A stretch of DNA of 64,000 nt, from NCBI RefSeq assembly GCF_001557235.1, contig NZ_LSJI01000299.1, positions 1-64,000 on the forward strand. Reading direction: 5' to 3'. This DNA comes from Phenylobacterium sp. CCH9-H3 (lineage in GTDB: Bacteria > Pseudomonadota > Alphaproteobacteria > Caulobacterales > Caulobacteraceae). The position numbers and the translations under genes are program-made. Below are positions 54,225-61,456 of the stretch, in pieces (positions within the stretch are counted from its first letter, which is position 1; each line of letters opens with the position of its first letter). The notes beneath the pieces were generated by a model. The model worked only from the letters and a program-made list of their open reading frames with translations. It had not been told where the DNA came from and searched no databases.

Positions 54225-55139
54225 ATGTCCCATCTCCACGCCCGCCGCCGTGTTCGCAATCGTCGCCTGGCGGGCGCCAGCGTCGCCCTCTGCGTCGTCT
54301 TCGGCGCCCAGGCCGCCTCGGCCACCACCCTCATCGACATGGTGGTCGCCGCGACTCTCAAGGACCTCTCGATCAAGCTGATCAAGCTGGCGATCCATCA
54401 GGTGTTCGACGACAACCGCGGCGCCGTCGCCGTCGCCGTCGTTCCCACCGATTTCGATGTGCAGAGCGACAAGGACAACTGGTTCGGCGCCGCCGGCCCT
54501 GTGAACGCGATCGCGCTCGACGAGTTCGGGCTCGCAGAGGCGACGGCCAACAACTCGCTCTTCGGGAAGAAGGTCGAGGCGACGGGGGACGGCATCTTCT
54601 ATTCGGAGGCCGTCCTGACATGGAAGGGCGAGGTGAAGTTGCGGGCGGCTGACGCCGGGTTCGCCATCGCCGAGGCCATGCCGGCGCCGGAAGACGTGCT
54701 GAGCGCGGTGCTGATGTTCGACTACGTCACGGTCTTCGACATCGGCAACGACATCGGCACCAACGACGCCAATCACTCGGGCGCCTTCTCGACCGCCCTG
54801 GCGATCGACGGCTCGACCGTGTTCGCCGGCGGCGTCGCCACCCAGTTGGGCGGCCTGCCGACGTTCAGCGGCGACATGGCCGCCTACGCGGGCCAGTTCA
54901 CGACCTCGACCACCGGGTTCGGCAGCACCGGCCTTTCCATCGGCGGCTCATATTCACGCTCGATCGACTACGCCGCCTTCTATGCCGACCGGGAGTTGGG
55001 CGTGAGCCTGGACGGGATGGCCCGCGACGTCGCTCAAGGGGTGCCGGAGCCGGCCACGTGGGCGCTGATGCTCTGCGGCTTCGGCCTGGCGGGCGGCGCG
55101 CTGCGACGGCGCCGCGCTTCGCTGGCGACGGTCAGGTGA
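54225..55139 (+). CDS. PEPxxWA-CTERM sorting domain protein, second
   Basis: A 304-aa exported protein with a signal peptide (LAGASVALCVVFGAQAASA) and a C-terminal VPEPATWALMLCGFGLAGG plus RRRR tail, the same sorting signal as the protein at 3993. The mature chain is beta-rich with Gly/Ser/Thr. Function unknown. It overlaps convergent lptB by 8 bp. Confidence 0.85.
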   Translation: MSHLHARRRVRNRRLAGASVALCVVFGAQAASATTLIDMVVAATLKDLSIKLIKLAIHQVFDDNRGAVAVAVVPTDFDVQSDKDNWFGAAGPVNAIALDEFGLAEATANNSLFGKKVEATGDGIFYSEAVLTWKGEVKLRAADAGFAIAEAMPAPEDVLSAVLMFDYVTVFDIGNDIGTNDANHSGAFSTALAIDGSTVFAGGVATQLGGLPTFSGDMAAYAGQFTTSTTGFGSTGLSIGGSYSRSIDYAAFYADRELGVSLDGMARDVAQGVPEPATWALMLCGFGLAGGALRRRRASLATVR

Positions 55140-55893
55140 ACCGGTCGCCCAGGTAGACCCGGCGCACTTCCGGGTCGTCCACGATCTCGTCCGGGCTGCC
55201 CTCGAACAGCACCTCGCCCGCGTGGATGATCGACGCGCGGTCGATGATGTCGAGCGTCTCCCGGACGTTGTGGTCCGTGATCAGGATGCCGATGCCGCGC
55301 TGCTTCAGATAGGTGATCACCTGGCGGATGTCGGCGATGGCCAGGGGGTCGATGCCGGCGAACGGCTCGTCCAGCAGCATGAAGGACGGGTCCGAGGCCA
55401 GGGCGCGGGCGATCTCCACCCGGCGGCGCTCGCCGCCCGACAGAGAGACGGCAGGCGCGTTCCGCAGGTGTTCGATGTGCAGCTCCTCGAGGAGCTGGGT
55501 CACCGTCTGGCGGGCCTTCTTCTGGTCGCGCTGGCGCAGTTCGACCACCGCCATGACGTTTTCCCAGACGCTCATGCCGCGGAAGATCGAGGTTTCCTGC
55601 GGCAGGTAGCCGACGCCCATCCGGGCGCGCTGGTACATGGGCTGGGCGGTGATGTTCTCGCCGTCCAGGTAGATGGCGCCGTAGTCGGCCGGGATCAGGC
55701 CGGTGATCATGTAGAACGTGGTCGTCTTGCCGGCGCCGTTGGGGCCGAGCAGGCCCGCGACCTCTCCCCGGCAGAGGCGCAAGGATACGCCCTTCACCAC
55801 GGCCCGGCCGCGGAACGACTTGCCGATATTGTCGACGACGAGCCCCTCGGTCGGGATCGCGCCCTTGGCCTGGACCCGTTGCGGCGCGTTCAC
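55132..55893 (-). CDS. lptB: LPS export ABC transporter ATPase LptB
   Basis: A 253-aa ATPase that powers LPS extraction by LptFG. Walker A GPNGAGKTT, signature LSGGERRRVEIARA, Walker B FMLLDEP and the H-loop ITDHN are intact. GTG start at 55893 overlaps the lptA stop (GTGA), so translation is coupled in the lptC-lptA-lptB order. Confidence 0.95.
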   Translation of the reverse strand: MNAPQRVQAKGAIPTEGLVVDNIGKSFRGRAVVKGVSLRLCRGEVAGLLGPNGAGKTTTFYMITGLIPADYGAIYLDGENITAQPMYQRARMGVGYLPQETSIFRGMSVWENVMAVVELRQRDQKKARQTVTQLLEELHIEHLRNAPAVSLSGGERRRVEIARALASDPSFMLLDEPFAGIDPLAIADIRQVITYLKQRGIGILITDHNVRETLDIIDRASIIHAGEVLFEGSPDEIVDDPEVRRVYLGDRFT

Positions 55894-56441
55894 TTGGCGG
55901 CGCTCTGCTGCTTTTTCGAAGGATAGAACACGCCGCGCGGGCGGGACTTGGCGTTCGTCCCGGTGGCGTTGCCCACCATGCGGCCTTCGCCGGTGTTGGT
56001 GTTGAACACCATGCGGCTGCCGCGCAGCACGTTCTGTCCCTGCACCGCCACCACATCGCCGGTCAGGGTGACGGTCTCGGCCGAGGCGTCATAGGTTCCG
56101 GCGTCGCCACGGACCCGCTGGTCCTTGCTGGTGACGTAATAGACCGACCCCTCGGCCTCGATGCGGATCAGGTCGCCGCAGGCGCCCGTGCCGGTGGCCG
56201 AGGAGGCGCCTTGCTTGGTTTCGAAGAAGGCGCGGATCACGTCGGCGCGCAGGCGGGCCTGGCCCTGGAGCGCCTCGGCCTTGCCCTTCCAGACCGAGAC
56301 GCAGGCCTTGTTCTGCACCTCGAGTTCGTCGGCGGTGATGTCCATGGGGCCGTCGGCGCCCGGGCCGAGGCTCTGGGCGTGCGCCGCGCCGGCGGCCAGC
56401 AGGGCCGCGGCCAGGACGGAGCTTTTGACGAGAGACTTCAT
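55890..56441 (-). CDS. lptA: LPS transport periplasmic protein LptA
   Basis: A 183-aa periplasmic bridge protein. Signal peptide (SSVLAAALLAAGAAHAQS), then the OstA-type beta-jellyroll with MDITADELEVQNKACVSVWK and VTLTGDVVAVQGQNVLRGS. ATG 56441 starts the signal. It sits between lptC and lptB. Confidence 0.9.
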   Translation of the reverse strand: MKSLVKSSVLAAALLAAGAAHAQSLGPGADGPMDITADELEVQNKACVSVWKGKAEALQGQARLRADVIRAFFETKQGASSATGTGACGDLIRIEAEGSVYYVTSKDQRVRGDAGTYDASAETVTLTGDVVAVQGQNVLRGSRMVFNTNTGEGRMVGNATGTNAKSRPRGVFYPSKKQQSAAK

Positions 56442-56461
56442 GACTGCCCTTGCGCTCGCCG

Positions 56462-57097
56462 CTACTTCTTCTTGGTTTCCAGGCGGGTGCGGACGCCGCC
56501 CTTGAAGACCATGCGCTCGCCCTTGCCGTATACGCCATAGGACTCTGCGCGGATTTCTCCAAGGCCACCAGCGCCCTGAATGGGGCCTGAACCGACGACC
56601 TCGCCGGTCTTGGTGTCGAAGAGGGAGGCGGCGGTCTCGAAGACGTTCTTGGAGTCGGCCATGCGCACGCCGTTCGAGAGCTCCAGCTTGCCGTTCTGCT
56701 CGTGGAAGACGCCGTCGGCGCCGTTGATCCGCATCTCGTCCGGACCGCCTTCGTCCAGAACCAGCGCCGGCTTCTTCAGGATCACGCGCTGGTAGTCGAG
56801 CCGGTCGCGGATCGCCGAGTCGGCGGTGAGCACGAACGATCGGCCCTTGTCGTCGCGGCCGATGAAGCGCGGGTTCATCAGCCGGATCGGCTCGTCCCCG
56901 GCCTGCGTAGAGCGCGGCTGGGCGTTGAAGGTGGACCAGGCGACGCTGCCGATCAGGCCCAGGAAGATCAGGGCGATGAGAGCCGGCAGCACGACCCGCA
57001 GCGTGCGGACCAGGCGCGAACGCCGCCGCCACCGCTCGAAGTCGGCGCGCCGCGGTTCGGCGAAGGGCTCGGACAGGGGTGCGCCGGCGGCGGTCAT
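56462..57097 (-). CDS. lptC: LPS export protein LptC
   Basis: A 211-aa single-pass membrane protein that passes LPS from LptBFG to LptA. It has one N-terminal helix (LRVVLPALIALIFLGLIGSV) and an OstA-like periplasmic domain (ITAD-type FVLTADSAI, GADGVFHEQNGKLELSNGVR). First gene of the lptCAB run. Confidence 0.88.
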   Translation of the reverse strand: MTAAGAPLSEPFAEPRRADFERWRRRSRLVRTLRVVLPALIALIFLGLIGSVAWSTFNAQPRSTQAGDEPIRLMNPRFIGRDDKGRSFVLTADSAIRDRLDYQRVILKKPALVLDEGGPDEMRINGADGVFHEQNGKLELSNGVRMADSKNVFETAASLFDTKTGEVVGSGPIQGAGGLGEIRAESYGVYGKGERMVFKGGVRTRLETKKK

Positions 57098-57106
57098 CGC
57101 GCTTAT

Positions 57107-57724
57107 CTAGGTATGCGCGAAGATATCGGCATCCTCCCAGCCGGCCACGTCCAGCAGGGCGCGGTGCGGGAGGAATTCGAAACAGGCGCGGGCGAGATGG
57201 TCGCGGCGCTCGCGGACCAGCATCTCGTCGAGGCGGGCGCGCAGGGCGTGCAGGTGCAGGACGTCGGAGGCGGCGTAGGCGACCTGGTCGTCCGACAGCT
57301 TGTCGGCGCCCCAGTCCGAGCTTTGCTGGGCCTTGGAGATGTCGATGCCGACCAGCTCCTTCGTCACGTCCTTGAGGCCGTGGCGGTCGGTATAGGTACG
57401 GGCGATCTTCGAGGCGATCTTGGTGCAGTAGACGGGGGCGGTCACGACCCCAAGATGCAGCCAGAACATGGCGATATCGAAGCGGCCGAAGTGGAAGATC
57501 TTCGTCACCGCCGGGTCGGTCAGCAGCCGCTTGAGGTTCGGCGCGTCATAGGTCGCCCGGTCCAGCTTGACCACGTGGGCGTCGCCATTGCCGTCGGAAA
57601 GCTGCACGACGCAGAGGGGATCGCGGCCCAGCCGCAGGCCCATGGTCTCGGAATCGACCGCCACCGCCGACGCGTTCGCCAGCGCTTCGGCCGGCAGGTC
57701 GCCATCATGCACGAATGTGGTCAC
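57107..57724 (-). CDS. rnd: ribonuclease D-like 3'-5' exonuclease
   Basis: A 205-aa DEDD exonuclease. Motifs: VAVDSETMGL (Exo I), FHFGRFDIAMF (Exo II) and YAASDVLHLHAL (Exo III, YxxxD). It is shorter than E. coli RNase D because HRDC domains are absent, as is usual in alphaproteobacteria. It lies 9 bp upstream of lptC on the same strand. Confidence 0.9.
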   Translation of the reverse strand: MTTFVHDGDLPAEALANASAVAVDSETMGLRLGRDPLCVVQLSDGNGDAHVVKLDRATYDAPNLKRLLTDPAVTKIFHFGRFDIAMFWLHLGVVTAPVYCTKIASKIARTYTDRHGLKDVTKELVGIDISKAQQSSDWGADKLSDDQVAYAASDVLHLHALRARLDEMLVRERRDHLARACFEFLPHRALLDVAGWEDADIFAHT

Positions 57725-57768
57725 GCGATTCCAAACTCCGACGTCGAACCCCCGGTTTATCTTAGGGG

Positions 57769-57855
<87 letters not shown>

Positions 57856-57996
57856 CCCGTCCGTCGGATCGGGAGGCGGCTACATATGGCGCCGCCCCAG
57901 GCAGGTCAACGGGCCAATCTCGCGGCGCATTGCGAGGCGTCGCCGCATCGCCTAAACCGCACCCGTCTTCAGAGCCACAGGAGCGGCCGCGCCGCC

Positions 57997-58974
57997 ATGC
58001 AGAACCTCGTCACCGTCTTCGGCGGCTCCGGCTTCGTCGGGACCCAGGCCGTGCGTTACCTGGCCAAGGCCGGCTGGCGGGTCCGGGTCGCCGTGCGCAA
58101 CCCGAACCTGGCCTACAAGATGCGGCTGCTGGGCGACGTGGGCCAGATCGACGTGGTGCAGGCCAACCTGCGCAACGGGCCGTCGATCGAGCGCGCGCTG
58201 GACGGCGCCACGGCCTCGCTGAACCTTGTCGGCGTCGGCTACGAGACCGGCCGCCAGGGCTTCCAGGCGGTCCATGTGATGGGCGCCCGCAACGTGGCGG
58301 AGGCCGCGCGCGCCATGGGCCTTGGCCGCGTCGTGCAGATGTCGGCGCTGGGCGCGGATGCGAACTCGCCGTCCAAGTACCTGCGCACCAAGGCCGAGGG
58401 CGAGGCGGCGGTTCGCGAGATCTATCCCGACGCCGTGGTGGCGCGGCCCTCGATCGTGTTCGGCACGGGCGACGGCTTCTTCAACAAGTTCGCCAGCATG
58501 GCGCAGATCAGCCCCATGCTGCCGCTGATCGGCGGCGGCCAGACCCGCTTCCAGCCGGTGTTCGTCGGCGACCTGGGCCAGGCCCTGGCGCGGATGGTCG
58601 TCACCGACGCGGCGGCCGGCCAGACCTATGAACTCGGCGGCCCCTCGGTCTTCACCTTCAAGGAGCTGATGGAGCGGATCCTGGCCGAGACGGGCCAGCG
58701 CCGCCTCCTGGTCCCCATTCCGTTCCCCGTCGCAGCCCTGCTCGGCAAGGTGGGCGATGTGATGTCGGCGGTCGTTCCGCCGCCGCTCACTTCCGACCAG
58801 GTCGAGGCGCTGAGGTCCGACAACGTGGTCAGCGGACGCTATCCTGGTCTCGCCGACCTGAGCCTGTCGCCGACCAGCCTCGAAGCCATTCTGCCGACCT
58901 ATCTCTACGCCTATCGCAAGGGCGGGCAGTACGCCGACCAGGACGCCCGCGAGATGGAAGCCGGGCGGGCCTGA
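57997..58974 (+). CDS. complex I NDUFA9-subunit-like NAD(P)-binding protein
   Basis: A 325-aa atypical SDR. The N-terminal NAD(P) loop is TVFGGSGFVGTQAVRYLAK; VQMSALGADANSPSKYLRTK contains the active-site-type Ser/Tyr-x-x-x-Lys region. The family includes the NDUFA9 accessory subunit of complex I and related epimerases. Its role in respiration is inference. ATG 57997 starts the nucleotide-binding strand. Confidence 0.82.
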   Translation: MQNLVTVFGGSGFVGTQAVRYLAKAGWRVRVAVRNPNLAYKMRLLGDVGQIDVVQANLRNGPSIERALDGATASLNLVGVGYETGRQGFQAVHVMGARNVAEAARAMGLGRVVQMSALGADANSPSKYLRTKAEGEAAVREIYPDAVVARPSIVFGTGDGFFNKFASMAQISPMLPLIGGGQTRFQPVFVGDLGQALARMVVTDAAAGQTYELGGPSVFTFKELMERILAETGQRRLLVPIPFPVAALLGKVGDVMSAVVPPPLTSDQVEALRSDNVVSGRYPGLADLSLSPTSLEAILPTYLYAYRKGGQYADQDAREMEAGRA

Positions 58975-58982
58975 ACCGCCCG
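58962..58982. terminator. possible bidirectional terminator hairpin
   Basis: CGGGCGG (58962-58968) pairs with CCGCCCG (58976-58982) over the stop codon of the NDUFA9-like gene, between it and the convergent uppP. No U-tract. Confidence 0.35.
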
Positions 58983-58983
58983 C

Positions 58984-59787
58984 TCAGGTCAGCGTCAGCA
59001 GCGCCAGGCCGGTTCCGCCGATGGCGATCCGCAGCCAGCCGAAGGGCGCCAGGCCGCGGCTGGTGACCACCGCCAGCATGGTGCGGATCACCACGAGGGC
59101 CACCGCGAAGGCCACCACGAAGCCGATGGCGATCAGCGGCATGGTGTCGGCGGTCAGCTGATCGCGGCTTTCCCAGGCGTCCAGGACGAAGGCGCCCAGC
59201 ATGGTCGGGATCGCCAGGAAGAAGGTGAACTCGGCGGCGGCCCGCTTCTCCACCCCGAACAGCATCCCGCCGACGATCGTGGCGCCCGAGCGCGAGACGC
59301 CCGGCACCATCGCCAGGACCTGGAAAAGGCCGATGATCAGCGCCTTCACCAGCGGCAGCTTGAAGGCGTCGTGGGCCACCGGCTGCGGCGCGAGGCGGTC
59401 GACGAACAGCAGCACGATCCCGCCGATGATCAGCGAGACGCACTGGACCACCGGGCTGTCGAACAGGACCGCCTTGATGAAGTCGTGGAACAGCAGGCCC
59501 AGCACGATCGAGGGGATGAAGGCCACGAGGACGCTGAGGGCGAACTTTCGGGCCTCGGGGTCGGAGGGGAGGCTGATCACCTGCTTCCAGAGCTTGCCGA
59601 AGTAGAGGGCGACCACGGCGAGGATGGCGCCCAGCTGGATCATCACCGCGAAGGTGTCCCAGAAGCCGCTCGGCAGGCCCATGGCCTGTTTGGCGAGAAG
59701 CATCATGCCCGTCGAGGAGACCGGAATGAACTCCGTCAGGCCCTCGATGACCCCGAGGATGACGGCATAAGCCCAGTCCGGCAGCAC
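58984..59787 (-). CDS. uppP: undecaprenyl-diphosphate phosphatase
   Basis: A 267-aa membrane phosphatase that recycles undecaprenyl pyrophosphate for peptidoglycan and LPS synthesis. The family motifs EGLTEFIPVSSTG and VPGVSRSGATI are present. In the first motif the usual His after SSTG is replaced by Met (SSTGMMLL), at a position important in E. coli UppP. The start and overall length are normal. Confidence 0.9.
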   Translation of the reverse strand: MLPDWAYAVILGVIEGLTEFIPVSSTGMMLLAKQAMGLPSGFWDTFAVMIQLGAILAVVALYFGKLWKQVISLPSDPEARKFALSVLVAFIPSIVLGLLFHDFIKAVLFDSPVVQCVSLIIGGIVLLFVDRLAPQPVAHDAFKLPLVKALIIGLFQVLAMVPGVSRSGATIVGGMLFGVEKRAAAEFTFFLAIPTMLGAFVLDAWESRDQLTADTMPLIAIGFVVAFAVALVVIRTMLAVVTSRGLAPFGWLRIAIGGTGLALLTLT

Positions 59788-60002
59788 GGCGACACTCCAT
59801 TGAAATGAACAGGGATGGGGTTGCGGCGACTATGGTGAACATCTAGTTCATCTCAAAATTGGACTAATTCGGCGCCAGGTGGGGTGTGACGGGTCACATC
59901 CGCGTCAGAGACTGCGTCTAGTGGTCCACTTATTGGATTATCAGCTTTTCGCGCAAGATTTTGCCCTCTAGATGGCCGCGGGACCGGAGAGGGCGCAGTT
60001 TC
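59788..60002. other. uppP/gltD divergent intergenic region
   Basis: These 215 bp between divergent genes are AT-richer than the surroundings and contain TGAAC-ATCTA-GTTCA, a small palindrome at about 59834-59848, probably part of the promoter region. No RNA or gene is identified. Confidence 0.4.
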
Positions 60003-61451
60003 ATGGCCGAGCGCATGCTGAAGTTCACGGTGACGCCGCGGGCGACGCCCGAGAAACGGGCGGCCGAGGCGCGCGCCGGGGATTTCCACGAGATCTACCG
60101 CGACTTCATCGACGCCAAGGCGGCGGAGCAGGCCTCGCGCTGCAGCCAGTGCGGCGTGCCGTTCTGTCAGACCCACTGCCCGCTGCACAACAACATCCCC
60201 GACTGGCTGCGGATGACCGCCGAGGGTCGGCTTGAAGAGGCCTACGCCCTCAGCCAGGCGACCAATTCCATGCCGGAGATCTGCGGCCGCATCTGCCCGC
60301 AGGACCGCCTGTGCGAGGGCAACTGCGTCATCGAGCAGTCGGGCCACGGCACGGTCACCATCGGCTCGGTCGAGCGCTACCTGTCGGACAAGGCCTGGGA
60401 GATGGGCTGGGTGCGGCCCCTCGTGGCGGGCGCCGAGCGCGGCCAGTCGGTGGGGATCGTCGGCGCGGGTCCCGCGGGTCTGGCGGCCGCCGAGCGCCTG
60501 CGCGAGCTGGGCTATGCGGTCACCGTCTACGACCGCCACGACCGGCCCGGCGGCCTGCTGGTCTATGGCATCCCCGGCTTCAAGCTGGAGAAGGACGTGG
60601 TCGAGCGGCGCACGCGCCGGCTGGCCGAGGGCGGGGTCGACTATGTGCTGGGCTTCGAGGTCGGCCGGGACGCGAGCCTGGAGCAGCTGCGCGAGCGGCA
60701 CGACAGCGTGCTGATCGCCACGGGCGTCTACGCGGCCCGCGACATGACCGTGCCGGGCTCAGGGTCCGCCGGCGTGGTGGCGGCCCTCGACTACCTGATC
60801 GCCTCCAACCGTAAGGGCATGGGCGATGACGTCCCCGCGTTCGACGGCGGCGAACTGAACGCCGAGGGCAAGGCCGTGGTGGTGGTCGGCGGCGGCGACA
60901 CGGCGATGGACTGCGTGCGCACCGCCATCCGCCAGGGCGCCACTTCGGTCACCTGCCTCTACCGCCGGGACCGCGCCAACATGCCGGGCTCCGACCGCGA
61001 GGTGGCGAACGCCGAGGAGGAAGGCGTCGTCTTCGAATGGCTGGCCGCGCCGAAGGCGGTGAGCGGCGACGCCCTGAAGGCCGCGGGCCTGGTGGCCGCC
61101 CGTATGCGCCTGGGGCCGCCCGACGCCTCGGGCCGCCAGGCGCCGGAGGAGGTCGAGGGCGGCGACTTCGAGCTCCGCGCGGACCTGGTGATCAAGGCCC
61201 TGGGCTTCGATCCCGAGGACCTGCCGACGGCCTTCGACGTCCCCGACCTGGCCACAACCCGCTGGGGCACGGTGAAGACCGACATGCGCAGCATGATGAC
61301 CTCGATCCCCGGCGTCTTCGCCGCGGGCGACGTCGTGCGCGGCGCCAGCCTGGTGGTCTGGGCGATCCGCGATGGACGCGACGCCGCCGAAGCCATGCAC
61401 CGCTACCTGACGGCGCACGCCCGCGCCGACGCCCTCCTTCCCGCCGAGTGA
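60003..61451 (+). CDS. gltD: glutamate synthase small subunit
   Basis: A 482-aa NADPH-dependent flavoprotein that feeds electrons to GltB. The N-terminus has iron-sulfur Cys clusters (CSQCGVPFCQTHCPLHNNIP and CGRICPQDRLCEGNC), then GAGPAGLAAAERL for FAD and VVVGGGDTAMDCVRTAIRQ for NADPH. ATG 60003 gives the usual N-terminus. It is 5 bp from gltB. Confidence 0.95.
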   Translation: MAERMLKFTVTPRATPEKRAAEARAGDFHEIYRDFIDAKAAEQASRCSQCGVPFCQTHCPLHNNIPDWLRMTAEGRLEEAYALSQATNSMPEICGRICPQDRLCEGNCVIEQSGHGTVTIGSVERYLSDKAWEMGWVRPLVAGAERGQSVGIVGAGPAGLAAAERLRELGYAVTVYDRHDRPGGLLVYGIPGFKLEKDVVERRTRRLAEGGVDYVLGFEVGRDASLEQLRERHDSVLIATGVYAARDMTVPGSGSAGVVAALDYLIASNRKGMGDDVPAFDGGELNAEGKAVVVVGGGDTAMDCVRTAIRQGATSVTCLYRRDRANMPGSDREVANAEEEGVVFEWLAAPKAVSGDALKAAGLVAARMRLGPPDASGRQAPEEVEGGDFELRADLVIKALGFDPEDLPTAFDVPDLATTRWGTVKTDMRSMMTSIPGVFAAGDVVRGASLVVWAIRDGRDAAEAMHRYLTAHARADALLPAE

Positions 61452-61456
61452 CGCCG

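Noticed and set aside
58984..59787. UppP as PbrB of the lead regulon
   Set aside because: It lies about 30 kb from the MerR boxes, among core genes, with no MerR-type promoter, so it is treated as the housekeeping gene.
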